Program-made: the position numbers and the translations under genes
DNA from: Lentzea flava
Lineage (GTDB): Bacteria; Actinomycetota; Actinomycetes; Mycobacteriales; Pseudonocardiaceae
Direction of reading: 5' to 3'
Length of the DNA stretch: 64,000 nt
NCBI RefSeq assembly: GCF_014648475.1
Contig: NZ_BMRE01000034.1
Location: 1-64,000, forward strand
The notes under the pieces: generated by a model
Seen by the model: the letters and a program-made list of their open reading frames with translations, nothing else
The model's database searches: none
What the model was told of the DNA's origin: nothing
Shown here: piece by piece, positions 1 to 7,687 of the stretch
Layout: every line of letters begins with the position of its first letter
Position numbering within the stretch: the first letter of the stretch is position 1

Positions 1-83
1 AACACTCACACCCACACCCAAGATCGCTAACAATCCATCGGTGGATCCGGGCTCAGGTGCACAAAAGCGCCGTTCATCGTTTG

Positions 84-458
84 TCAGGTTGCGTCTGGGT
101 CGTACGGTGGGCGTTCGCCTGGGGCCAGCGGGCGCTGCTCGGGCGCCGGAGGCGTGGGCGGCGTCGGGTAGCCGTTCGCCTTGGTGGGTTCCGGGTCGTC
201 GAAGAGGTGCTTGGCGACCGCGCGCTTCGGGTCGAAGTTGCGCAGCTCGCGCAGGTCCTCGAGGGGCTTGCGGAGCTGCTCGAACTCCGGGCCCATCTCC
301 TGCTTGAGCTGTTCGCGCGCGCCGGTCGCGTACTCGCGGACCTGGCGCACCGTCTTGCCGAGCCAGGCCGCGGCGGACGGCAGGCGTTCGGGCCCCAGGA
401 TGAAGAGACCCGCTACGACGATGATGAGGATCTCCACCCATCCGATGCTGTCGAACAC
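84..458 (-). CDS. tatB: Sec-independent protein translocase subunit TatB
   Basis: 124-residue TatB, the receptor-side component of the twin-arginine translocase that exports folded proteins. The sequence shows a short N-terminal membrane helix (about residues 5-21) followed by the GPERLP hinge typical of TatA/B, an amphipathic helix (about 25-60) and a Pro-rich hydrophilic tail. The hinge wording and the position behind an HtrA protease favour TatB over TatA. It follows the htrA gene by 17 nt in the same direction, so it is probably the last gene of the sigE-rseA-htrA-tatB run, the same order as mycobacterial Rv1221-Rv1224. The first 83 bases of the window, beyond its stop codon, show no gene that I can support. 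Confidence 0.93.
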   Translation of the reverse strand: MFDSIGWVEILIIVVAGLFILGPERLPSAAAWLGKTVRQVREYATGAREQLKQEMGPEFEQLRKPLEDLRELRNFDPKRAVAKHLFDDPEPTKANGYPTPPTPPAPEQRPLAPGERPPYDPDAT

Positions 459-475
459 GGGTCCCAGCCTACTTG

Positions 476-1996
476 TCAGTCAGACTTCAATGTCACGTCG
501 AGTTTGAGCTCACGGCCCTGCCGGGCCAGCACGACCTGGACCGTTTGGCCGATCTCGTGCTCGCGAACGGCGACGATCAGCTCGGCGGCGTTGCGGACCA
601 TCCGGTTGCCCACCTTGGTGATCACGTCGCCCTCCTGGATGCCAGCGGCGGCCGCGGCACCTCCCGCGGGAACGTTCTGCACCTGAGCGCCCTCGGAGGT
701 CTCCGCGGACACCGACTTGACGTTGACGTTCATGTCCGCGTGCTTGACCTGGCCGCTGCGGATCAGCTCCTGGCTGATCTTGCGCGCCTGGTTGCCGGAG
801 ATCGCGAAGCCCAGGCCGACGGAGCCGCCGGTCTCGGTGCGGATCGAGGAGTTGATGCCGACGAGGGCACCGCGCGAGTCGACCAGCGCACCGCCCGAGT
901 TGCCGGGGTTGATGGCCGCGTCGGTCTGGATCGCGTCGTAGGTGACCTGCGGGCCGCCGTTCTCGCCCGCCGCCGTCACCGGGCGGTGCAGCGCGGAGAC
1001 GATGCCCTCGGTGACGGTGTTGGACAGCTGCAGCGGCGAGCCGATGGCGATCACGCTGTCGCCGACCTGGAGCTCGTCGGAGTTGCCGAACTGCAGCACG
1101 GTCGGGTTCGTGACCTCGACCTTGATCACGGCGAGGTCGGTCTTGGGGTCGCGGCCGACGACGCGGGCCTGCGCGCGCGTGCCGTCGGTGAAGACGGCGC
1201 TGAGCTTGGCGGAGGAGTCCTGGGCCGCGGGGGCGACGACGTGGTCGTTGGTCAGGATGTAGCCGCCGGCCTCGATGACGACACCGGAGCCGACGCCCGC
1301 CACGTTGGCGCCCTTGAACTCGATGGACACGACGCTCGGCGTCACGCGCTTGGCGATGTCCGAGATCGACCCGGCAGGGCGTTCCTTGCCCTGCTCGACC
1401 TCCGCCAGCGTCACCGTCGAGTCGGTCAGCGGGTTGCCCGCGCGGCCGATCAGCCAGCCGACGAGGCCGCCGGCGGCACCGACGAGCAGCGCGACGGCCG
1501 TCAGCAGCGCGAGAGCGGTCGGCTTCACGCGCCGACCGAAGATCAGTTCGGGGATGCTCAGCTGCGGGCCGGGGTCCTGCTTCTTCTCGGCTTCACCCGG
1601 CGGGTCCTCGCCCACGGCGGGCGGACCGATCACGGCACCGGAAGCGGGGTCGCGCCACGGGTCGCCCGCAGGCTTGTCGCCCCAGAACACGGGGTCGATG
1701 TCCGGATCCGGTTCGCCCACGGGCTGCGGCGGGCGCTGCAGGAGTTCGGTGGAGCCCTGGCGGCCGAACGCGGTCACGAGGGACTCGGGAGGCGGCGGGG
1801 CCGGCTGGACCTGCGGAAGGGGCACGTCCCGCGTGGCGAACGCGCCGGAAACACCGTCCGGGCGGCCGAAGGCGGCGGCGTACGCGGGGTCGACCGGCGG
1901 CTGCACCAGGGGCCGTGGCCGGAGCCTGCGATGCGCTCCGTCGTCCACTCCGGAAACGGGTGTGGGCGTCTGGCCGTTGGGCGACTGCTGGCTCAT
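476..1996 (-). CDS. htrA: Membrane-anchored HtrA-family serine protease with PDZ domain
   Basis: 506-residue DegP/HtrA-type protease. Residues 1-155 form a Pro-rich cytoplasmic segment, about 158-184 a single transmembrane helix, about 205-390 a trypsin-like domain with His252 (TNDHVV), Asp287 (KTDLAVIKV) and Ser367 (GNSGGAL), and about 400-500 a PDZ domain. The family degrades or chaperones misfolded proteins outside the membrane. Position directly after sigE and rseA and before tatB matches the mycobacterial envelope-stress cluster, where the protease is part of the SigE response. The ATG start is preceded by a good GGGGAGAG ribosome site. All three catalytic residues are intact, so it should be active. 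Assignment of family is firm; physiological substrates cannot be read from sequence. Confidence 0.95.
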   Translation of the reverse strand: MSQQSPNGQTPTPVSGVDDGAHRRLRPRPLVQPPVDPAYAAAFGRPDGVSGAFATRDVPLPQVQPAPPPPESLVTAFGRQGSTELLQRPPQPVGEPDPDIDPVFWGDKPAGDPWRDPASGAVIGPPAVGEDPPGEAEKKQDPGPQLSIPELIFGRRVKPTALALLTAVALLVGAAGGLVGWLIGRAGNPLTDSTVTLAEVEQGKERPAGSISDIAKRVTPSVVSIEFKGANVAGVGSGVVIEAGGYILTNDHVVAPAAQDSSAKLSAVFTDGTRAQARVVGRDPKTDLAVIKVEVTNPTVLQFGNSDELQVGDSVIAIGSPLQLSNTVTEGIVSALHRPVTAAGENGGPQVTYDAIQTDAAINPGNSGGALVDSRGALVGINSSIRTETGGSVGLGFAISGNQARKISQELIRSGQVKHADMNVNVKSVSAETSEGAQVQNVPAGGAAAAAGIQEGDVITKVGNRMVRNAAELIVAVREHEIGQTVQVVLARQGRELKLDVTLKSD

Positions 1997-2061
1997 CTCT
2001 CCCCGAATTTTCCGCTAGGAGTGCTGAGTTACAGCGTGCCTCACGAACGGTGAAATGACTG

Positions 2062-2592
2062 TCAGGGGGTTGTCGCGAAGACCGCGCGGGCGTTCTGCGG
2101 CACCGACGGCGCGGCGGGAGCGTCGCTCTCCGGCGAGGTGAAGGCGAGCGCGCCGAGCAGCATGCCGCTCACGACGACACCGGCACCCTGGCGAGCTCTG
2201 CGGCCGCTGAACCACCCGTTGCTGCCCAGCGGCCGGGACGACCCCAGCACGGGGCCGGAGCCGAACGCGGGCTTGTCCGTCCGCTGCACGGCGACGAACT
2301 GACCGTCCTCGGTGATCGCGAGCCCGTCCGGCGCGGACGGCAGCTCGACCTCCTGCGGGATGGCACCGAGCCTGTCGAGCAGCGACGCCGACGCCGTGGG
2401 CGCCGCCGCGGTGCGCACGGCCGCGCGCGCCTGCTGCTGGGTGTAGGTCTCGAAGGCGCAGAAACCGCAGCGCTGGATGTGCGCAGCGGCTCGCTCGTGT
2501 GCGACCGAGGACAGCTCTCCGTCCACGAACGCGACCACGGCATCCGGCAACAGGTGCTGCTCAGGCAGGCCCCAACCACGGAGGTCGGTCAT
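2062..2592 (-). CDS. rseA: Zinc-binding anti-sigma factor (RseA-like), predicted membrane anchored
   Basis: 176-residue ZAS-type anti-sigma factor. The N-terminal domain carries H38-x3-C42-x2-C45 (HIQRCGFC), the zinc motif by which this family holds group IV sigma factors inactive. A hydrophobic stretch at about 137-153 could be a transmembrane helix, followed by a short Ala/Pro-rich tail, so the protein may sense the envelope directly. Its ATG overlaps the sigE stop codon (ATGA), indicating translational coupling and stoichiometric synthesis with SigE. The downstream neighbour is the HtrA protease. Partner assignment rests on the overlap and on conserved order with mycobacterial sigE-rseA; the membrane helix is my reading of hydrophobicity. 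Confidence 0.9.
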   Translation of the reverse strand: MTDLRGWGLPEQHLLPDAVVAFVDGELSSVAHERAAAHIQRCGFCAFETYTQQQARAAVRTAAAPTASASLLDRLGAIPQEVELPSAPDGLAITEDGQFVAVQRTDKPAFGSGPVLGSSRPLGSNGWFSGRRARQGAGVVVSGMLLGALAFTSPESDAPAAPSVPQNARAVFATTP

Positions 2593-3170
2593 GCAGAGTC
2601 CTCCAGCAACGATTCCTGACGACGGCGTTCGAGCGCGACCTTCAGGGCCTGGCGGCCCCGATGGATCCTGCTCCTCACGGTACCCATCTTCACCCCGAGC
2701 GTGGCACCGATCTCCTCGTAGGAGAGTCCTTCCACGTCACACAGGACCACCGCGGCGCGGAACTCCGGCGGGAGCTCGTCCAGCGCGGCCTGCAGGTCGG
2801 GGTCGAGGTGGTTCTCGTCGTAGATCTCTTCAGGGGACAGGTCGTCACCCTCGAGGCGGTCGTTGTCCTCCGGCAGCGCCTCCATGCGCACGCGGCTGCG
2901 GCGGCGAGCCATGTCGAGGAAGAGGTTGGTGGTGATGCGGTGCAGCCACCCCTCGAAGGTGCCCGGCTTGTAGGACGCGAGCGACCGGAAGACGCGGATG
3001 AACGTCTCCTGCGTCAGGTCCTCGGCGTCGTGCTGGTTGCCGGTCAGGCGGTATGCGAGCCGGTAGACGCGGTCCGCGTGCTCGCGAACGATGGAGTCCC
3101 ACGAGGGCGGCGTCCAGTCGGCCGTCTCGATGGGCGCGACGGCCTCCGGCGAACTCGACTGCGTGCGCAT
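2589..3170 (-). CDS. sigE: ECF RNA polymerase sigma factor SigE
   Basis: ECF sigma factor for cell-envelope stress. Region 2 contains YRLTGNQHDAEDLTQE and the WLHRITTNLFLD block; region 4 contains EEIGATLGVKMGTVRSRIHRGR. I place the start at ATG 3170 (193 residues). The frame stays open to a GTG at 3353, but that extension has no ribosome site and runs through a repeated operator-like motif (3302-3330). A 36-codon upstream ORF with a strong ribosome site ends in TGATG exactly at 3170. An alternative ATG lies at 3191. The gene overlaps rseA by 4 nt and is divergent from an O-methyltransferase gene, as in mycobacteria. Function is secure; the exact start is not. Confidence 0.92.
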   Translation of the reverse strand: MRTQSSSPEAVAPIETADWTPPSWDSIVREHADRVYRLAYRLTGNQHDAEDLTQETFIRVFRSLASYKPGTFEGWLHRITTNLFLDMARRRSRVRMEALPEDNDRLEGDDLSPEEIYDENHLDPDLQAALDELPPEFRAAVVLCDVEGLSYEEIGATLGVKMGTVRSRIHRGRQALKVALERRRQESLLEDSA

Positions 3171-3280
3171 CAGGTGTTTCGGCACCTCCATGTGGGCCGC
3201 CCGGCGACCCTTGTGCGGCTCAACGTGCGGCGGGTCCGGCTTGTTCCCGACCAGAGCCTGGCTTCTTGCTGCCCTACCAT
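3170..3280 (-). CDS. Possible upstream ORF coupled to sigE (36 codons)
   Basis: Small ORF in a different frame from sigE, starting at ATG 3280 right after a very good ribosome site (AAGGGAG, 6 nt spacing) and ending in a TGA that shares its A with the sigE ATG at 3170 (TGATG). The predicted peptide is Arg/Thr-rich and resembles nothing I recognise. The geometry suggests that ribosomes finishing this ORF reinitiate at sigE. It could also be chance, because long open frames are common in GC-rich DNA. Confidence 0.35.
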   Translation of the reverse strand: MVGQQEARLWSGTSRTRRTLSRTRVAGRPTWRCRNT

Positions 3281-3301
3281 CTCCTGCTCCCTTAAAACGA
3301 T

Positions 3302-3330
3302 CGTGAGAGCTGCCTGAGAGCACCCTGAGA
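3302..3330. promoter_or_regulatory. Three tandem CCTGAGA-type repeats, 11-bp period, sigE/methyltransferase intergenic region
   Basis: On the + strand CGTGAGA (3302), CCTGAGA (3313) and CCTGAGA (3324) recur with an exact 11-bp period, i.e. one helical turn, separated by 4-nt spacers. Read toward sigE the motif is TCTCAGG-N4-TCTCAGG. The same array occurs upstream of cydA and in the response-regulator/lolA intergenic region. Direct repeats with 11-bp period are the usual binding layout of OmpR/PhoB-type regulators. Centre is about 74 bp upstream of the inferred methyltransferase start. Confidence 0.6.
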
Positions 3331-3375
3331 ATCTCGGTTCGGGCCGTGTTCACCCGTTTTGGGCACGCGTGGCAC

Positions 3376-3381
3376 TAACCT
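3376..3381 (+). promoter_or_regulatory. -10 hexamer TAACCT for leaderless methyltransferase
   Basis: TAACCT matches actinobacterial TANNNT and lies 8 nt before GTG 3390, the spacing expected when transcription starts at the start codon itself. No ribosome site is visible upstream of the gene. Confidence 0.45.
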
Positions 3382-3389
3382 CCTATCCC

Positions 3390-4022
3390 GTGACCTCGGA
3401 ATCGGCCCTGCGGGAGTACGTCGAGCAGTACCTCCCCGAGGACGACGTGCACCTGGCAGCACGAGCACGCGGCCAGGAACTGGGCTGCGTGCCCATCGGC
3501 GCCGGCGGAGGCGCCGCCCTGCGGTTCCTCGCGACCGCACTCCAGGCCAAGGCGGTCGTCGAGATCGGGACAGGGGCGGGCACCAGCGGCCTCTACCTGC
3601 TCGCCGGCATGCCCGCCTCCGGCATCCTGACCTCGATCGACGTGGCCCCGGAACACCAGCGGGCCGCCCGCGAGGCCTACGCCGCCGCGGGCATCTCGCC
3701 CTCGCGCACCCGCCTGATCATGGGCAAGGCGCTGGACGTGCTGCCCCGCCTCACCGACGCGGCCTACGACCTCGTGTTCGTCGACGCCTACAAGCCCGAG
3801 TACCCGCAGTACCTCGAACACGGCGTCCGCATGCTGAGGCCGGGCGGCGTCATCGCGTTCGACAACGTGCTGTGGCACGGCGCCGTCGTCGACCCCTCCA
3901 AGCGGGACGAGTCGACCCAGGCGATGCGGGACATCGCTCGCCTGGTGAAGGAGGACGACCGGCTCGTTCCGGTGATCCTGCCGCTGGGCGATGGACTGCT
4001 GGTCGCCGCCCGCAAACCCTGA
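3390..4022 (+). CDS. Class I SAM-dependent O-methyltransferase (Rv1220c-like)
   Basis: About 210 residues, small-molecule O-methyltransferase family 3 (catechol-/caffeoyl-CoA-OMT type). Visible motifs are the SAM loop VVEIGTGAGTSGLYL, the SIDVAPEH acidic strand, DLVFVDAYKPEY (metal/catalytic Asp) and FDNVLWHG. The family methylates hydroxyl groups with a divalent metal; the substrate is unknown. It is divergent from sigE, as Rv1220c is in mycobacteria. The frame is open from GTG 3369, but there is no ribosome site there and a TAACCT -10 element sits 8 nt before GTG 3390, which I prefer as a leaderless start. Family is secure, start tentative. Confidence 0.88.
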   Translation: MTSESALREYVEQYLPEDDVHLAARARGQELGCVPIGAGGGAALRFLATALQAKAVVEIGTGAGTSGLYLLAGMPASGILTSIDVAPEHQRAAREAYAAAGISPSRTRLIMGKALDVLPRLTDAAYDLVFVDAYKPEYPQYLEHGVRMLRPGGVIAFDNVLWHGAVVDPSKRDESTQAMRDIARLVKEDDRLVPVILPLGDGLLVAARKP

Positions 4023-4056
4023 GTGGGTCGATAAGAATCACGGTTGGACCACCTGA

Positions 4057-4079
4057 GTGATGCGGTAACAACGCATCAC
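4057..4079 (+). terminator. Hairpin terminator after methyltransferase gene
   Basis: Perfect 8-bp inverted repeat GTGATGCG / CGCATCAC with a 7-nt loop, 34 nt after the methyltransferase stop codon. No T-run follows, as is common for actinobacterial terminators. A second short stem (4107-4112 with 4121-4126) lies just ahead of the next gene's ribosome site. Confidence 0.5.
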
Positions 4080-4138
4080 GGCTATTCGACGTTCCCTCCG
4101 CAGGGTCGGGGATCGTCTATTCCCCGAAAGGGGCTCAG

Positions 4139-6388
4139 GTGAAACCAACAAGAGTTCTCGCCGCGCTGACGGCGGCCTTCCTACCGATCATCGGAATCAC
4201 CACTCCGACGGCACACGCGACCGGGTGCTGGTACGACGCCGCCGACATGCCCACCACGACCGATCCGAGTTGCCGCAGGACGTTCGTGCTGGACCCGGGC
4301 TACGACCAGCTGCTGTCGCACGAGGACATCATTCGGCATCGCGACTACTACGAGGCGCGAGGATTCCACCCGAACTTCCTCTGGTACGCGCGAATGGAAA
4401 ATCTGACGATCAGCGACGGCAACGTGAGATGGTCGGGCTGCAATAACAACAACCTGGCCGTGGACGTGCCTTGTGCACCCGGCCAGCTGCATTACAACTT
4501 CGTTCTGAACGCGTTCAGGGCGCGCCCCGTCCACCTTCCCGCACTCAGCTTCGGGGACAGCTTCATCGGCCGGGCCTGCGGCAACTTCTCCGAGAACACG
4601 TCGGCGAAGCCGGTGCCGGTGATCAGCGGCTTCAAGTACCACGACGTCAACCGCAACGGTGTCCGCGACGCGGGCGAGCCCGGTCTCGCGGGATGGACGA
4701 TGACGCTGCACCGCGACCGCTCCGACGCAGGTCAGAACACGGGCCCGGTTGCCACGACCACCACCGACGCGAACGGCCACTACGAGTTCCGCCTCGACGG
4801 CCACCTGCCGGGCGACTACGCCGTCACGGAGGAGAACCGCGCCGACTGGACGCGCACCTCCGCTCCCGAACGGCACGGCGTGCACGTGCCGATCGGAGCC
4901 GCGAACACCGACTTCGCCGGTCATGACTTCGGCAACGTCGAGACCAAGGCCGACGCGGTGAAGGTCGCCTTCGAGGTCGTCGACCCACCCGTCGACATGT
5001 CCGCGGACACCGAGCACGTCCTGCGGGTCCGCGCGCTGCTGGAGAACCGCGGCCCCGCGCCGATCATCGACGTCCAGGACGCGATCTCCGCCTCCGGCCC
5101 GCCGGACTGCTCCTTCCGCACCCCGCCGCCCGCGACGCGGCAGCTCGTGCTCGGCAGGCCGGTCGAGGTGATCTTCGAGGTCGGCGTCACCTGCCTCAAC
5201 CCGAGCGACCATCCGCTGACGTTCCAGAACGCGCTGACCATCACCACACCAGGCGTGACAGACCCGGACCCCACCAGCAACCACCGGACGACGGACGTCA
5301 GCATCGCCGTGATCGACGAGTCGGACGTCGGCATCGACAGCACCCGGCTCGACTGCGTCAGCCGCACCTACGTCACCGACCAGTTCGAGTGCACGGTCAC
5401 CGCCACCGCGTCCAACCGCGGCGACTACGGTCCGGCGAACACCAACGTGCTGCTCGGCCTGACCGGCCCGGCCGACTGCACGCTGACCGCGAACGGCTCG
5501 ACGAGCCACCCGGTGGCGATCGGCGCGAACCCGGTGACCGTTTCGTCGAAGTGGAACGTGGCCTGCGCGAACCGCAGCTACCACGACTTCACGGCGTCGT
5601 CGAAGGCCGTGCTCGACCACCTGCACGTGATCGACCCCAACAGCAGCAACAACGAGGGTTCGGCGACCGACCGGGTCGAGGTGTTCGAACGGGTGGACCT
5701 CTCGGTCTCCGACATCCGCCTGACCTGCACCGAACGCCAGTACCGCACCCAGGACTTCACCTGCACCACGACGACGACCGTGGCGAACGCCGGACCGGCC
5801 GACGCCGTGCACACGCTGACCACCGTGACCTTCGCTGCCCCCACCGACTGCACGGTCACGCCGAACACCGGCCAGCAGCAGGCGCACGTCCTCAACGCCG
5901 GCACGACCGCGACGTTCACCAAGGACTGGGCGATCACCTGCACCGAGAACCGCAGGCACGTGCTGTCGACGACGGCGGTGATCGCGGCCGACGAACCGCA
6001 CCCCGAGGACACGAACCGCGCCAATGACGTCCGTTCGATCGACTGGGTGCCGACGGACGTGAAGCCGCGCAGCTTCCCCAGTTCGATCAACCTGAAGAAA
6101 GAGGGCCTGATCCCGGTCGCGATCCTGTCCACCGCGGAGTTCGACGCGGTCGCGCAGGTCGACCGGACGAGCCTCACGTTCGGCGCCACCGGCCTCGAAC
6201 AGAGCTTTGTCCGGTGTGGATCACCGGGTGAGGACGTGAACGACGACGGGCTGGCCGACCTGGTCTGCCAGTTCGACACGACCAAGACCGGACTGACGTG
6301 CGGCATGACGACGGCGACCCTGATGGGCCGCACGGTCGACGGACGCCGGTTCGAGAGTCAGGACGACATCAAGCTGACGGGCTGCTAG
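4139..6388 (+). CDS. Secreted multidomain protein with SdrD_B-like and CARDB/DUF11-like repeats
   Basis: 749 residues with a Sec signal peptide (about 1-28, cleavage near AHA-TG). After a Cys-containing unique region comes an SdrD_B-like beta domain (about 155-265: SGFKYHDVNRNGVRDAGEPGL, then TTTDANGHYEF), followed by three related beta-sandwich repeats of about 120 residues with paired cysteines (CARDB/DUF11-like), and a C-terminal about 95-residue module beginning INLKKEGLIPVAIL with EDVNDDGLADLV and a final Cys. Such proteins are extracellular scaffolds or adhesins; no catalytic motif is visible. GTG start behind GAAAGGGG. There is no sortase motif or membrane anchor, so it is probably released. 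Its stop overlaps that of convergent glgC by 4 nt. Specific function unknown. Confidence 0.85.
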   Translation: MKPTRVLAALTAAFLPIIGITTPTAHATGCWYDAADMPTTTDPSCRRTFVLDPGYDQLLSHEDIIRHRDYYEARGFHPNFLWYARMENLTISDGNVRWSGCNNNNLAVDVPCAPGQLHYNFVLNAFRARPVHLPALSFGDSFIGRACGNFSENTSAKPVPVISGFKYHDVNRNGVRDAGEPGLAGWTMTLHRDRSDAGQNTGPVATTTTDANGHYEFRLDGHLPGDYAVTEENRADWTRTSAPERHGVHVPIGAANTDFAGHDFGNVETKADAVKVAFEVVDPPVDMSADTEHVLRVRALLENRGPAPIIDVQDAISASGPPDCSFRTPPPATRQLVLGRPVEVIFEVGVTCLNPSDHPLTFQNALTITTPGVTDPDPTSNHRTTDVSIAVIDESDVGIDSTRLDCVSRTYVTDQFECTVTATASNRGDYGPANTNVLLGLTGPADCTLTANGSTSHPVAIGANPVTVSSKWNVACANRSYHDFTASSKAVLDHLHVIDPNSSNNEGSATDRVEVFERVDLSVSDIRLTCTERQYRTQDFTCTTTTTVANAGPADAVHTLTTVTFAAPTDCTVTPNTGQQQAHVLNAGTTATFTKDWAITCTENRRHVLSTTAVIAADEPHPEDTNRANDVRSIDWVPTDVKPRSFPSSINLKKEGLIPVAILSTAEFDAVAQVDRTSLTFGATGLEQSFVRCGSPGEDVNDDGLADLVCQFDTTKTGLTCGMTTATLMGRTVDGRRFESQDDIKLTGC

Positions 6389-7599
6389 TACGCCCGGACG
6401 CCCTTGCCGAGGACCGTGACGCCGCCCGCGGAAACGGTGTAGCGCTCACGGTCCATCGGCGCGTCCACGCCGATCAACGCCCCGTCCGGCACGACGACGT
6501 TCTTGTCGAGGATCGCCCGCCGCACCACGGCGCCCTTCCCGATCCGCACACCGGGCAACAGAACCGATCCCTGCACGACAGATCCGACCTCGACGGTCAC
6601 GTCCGAGGAGATCACCGAACCGTGGATCTTCCCGGAAATGATCGATCCGGGCCCGACCATCGAGTCCTCAGCGGACCCACCCGCGATGAACTTGGCGGGC
6701 GGCAACGGAGGCGTGGCCGTCCGGATGGGCCACAACTGGTTGTACAGGTTGAAAATCGGATGGACCGAAACCAGATCCATGTGCGCGTCGTAGTAGGCGT
6801 CGATGGTTCCGACGTCACGCCAGTAGCCGCGATCCCGGTCCGTGGCGCCGGGCACCTCGTTGTCCTGGAAGTCGTACACGTGCGCCTTACCCCTGTCGAC
6901 CAGCATGGGGATGATGTCGCCACCCATGTCGTGGTCGGAGTCCGGGTTCAACGCGTCCCCGCGCAGCGCGTCCAGCAGCGCCTCGGTCGTGAAGACGTAG
7001 TTGCCCATTGAAGCGAAAGTGACATCCGGGTCGTCCGGCACGTGCGGCGGCTCGGACGGCTTCTCCAGGAAGCGCGTGATCTTTCCGGACGCGTCGGAGT
7101 CGATGCAGCCGAACGCCTTCGCCTCGGTGCGCGGCACGCGGATGCCGGCGACGGTCACGGCCGCGCCGGACTCGATGTGCTGCGAGATCATCTGCGACGG
7201 GTCCATCCGGTACACGTGGTCGGCACCGAAGATCACCACGTGGTCCGGCTTCTCGTCGTGGACGAGGTTCAGCGACTGGAAGATCGCGTCGGCGGATCCC
7301 GTGTACCAGCGGGGCCCCAGGCGTTGCTGGGCCGGGACCGGTGTCACGTACTGACCGAGCACATTGGACAGGCGCCACGTCGTCGAGATGTGGCGGTCCA
7401 GCGAGTGCGACTTGTACTGCGTCAGCACGCAGAGCTTCGCGAGCCCCGCGTTGACCAGGTTCGACAGCACGAAGTCGACCAGCCGGTAGTTGCCCCCGAA
7501 GGGCACAGCCGGTTTCGCGCGGTCGGCCGTCAGTGGCCACAGGCGCTTGCCTTCACCACCGGCAAGCACAATTCCGAGAACGTGCGGCTGCCCCTTCAC
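6385..7599 (-). CDS. glgC: Glucose-1-phosphate adenylyltransferase
   Basis: 404-residue ADP-glucose pyrophosphorylase, which makes ADP-glucose from glucose-1-phosphate and ATP, the committed step to glycogen (and, in mycobacteria, to the GlgM/GlgE glucan route). The N-terminal nucleotidyltransferase domain shows GIVLAGGEGKRLWPLT and the downstream RAKPAVPFGG substrate loop; GADHVYRMD carries the metal-binding Asp; the C-terminal left-handed helix repeats begin near residue 290. Length is typical for actinobacteria. GTG start at 7599 has no ribosome site but a TAGGGT hexamer 8 nt upstream, so it is probably leaderless. It is divergent from the glycogen synthase gene across 88 bp. Confidence 0.97.
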   Translation of the reverse strand: MKGQPHVLGIVLAGGEGKRLWPLTADRAKPAVPFGGNYRLVDFVLSNLVNAGLAKLCVLTQYKSHSLDRHISTTWRLSNVLGQYVTPVPAQQRLGPRWYTGSADAIFQSLNLVHDEKPDHVVIFGADHVYRMDPSQMISQHIESGAAVTVAGIRVPRTEAKAFGCIDSDASGKITRFLEKPSEPPHVPDDPDVTFASMGNYVFTTEALLDALRGDALNPDSDHDMGGDIIPMLVDRGKAHVYDFQDNEVPGATDRDRGYWRDVGTIDAYYDAHMDLVSVHPIFNLYNQLWPIRTATPPLPPAKFIAGGSAEDSMVGPGSIISGKIHGSVISSDVTVEVGSVVQGSVLLPGVRIGKGAVVRRAILDKNVVVPDGALIGVDAPMDRERYTVSAGGVTVLGKGVRAY

Positions 7600-7607
7600 G
7601 GTATGTG

Positions 7608-7681
7608 ACCCTATCTGTGCGATCGCGCTTCAACCAGACGCAAACTGGTTCGTCCCAACACCTACCGCCGTGATCTACGGT
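7608..7681. promoter_or_regulatory. Divergent leaderless promoters for glgC and glgA
   Basis: On the minus strand TAGGGT (7613-7608) ends 8 nt before the glgC GTG. On the plus strand TACGGT (7676-7681) ends 6 nt before the glgA GTG. Both fit TANNNT -10 elements of leaderless transcripts; no convincing -35 elements are visible. Confidence 0.4.
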
Positions 7682-7687
7682 GGGTGC

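Noticed and set aside
41..686. Plus-strand frames over tatB
   Set aside because: Basic low-complexity shadows of tatB and htrA.
3171..3353. SigE N-terminal extension up to GTG 3353
   Set aside because: No ribosome site, and it would encode through three operator-like repeats; kept only as an alternative start.
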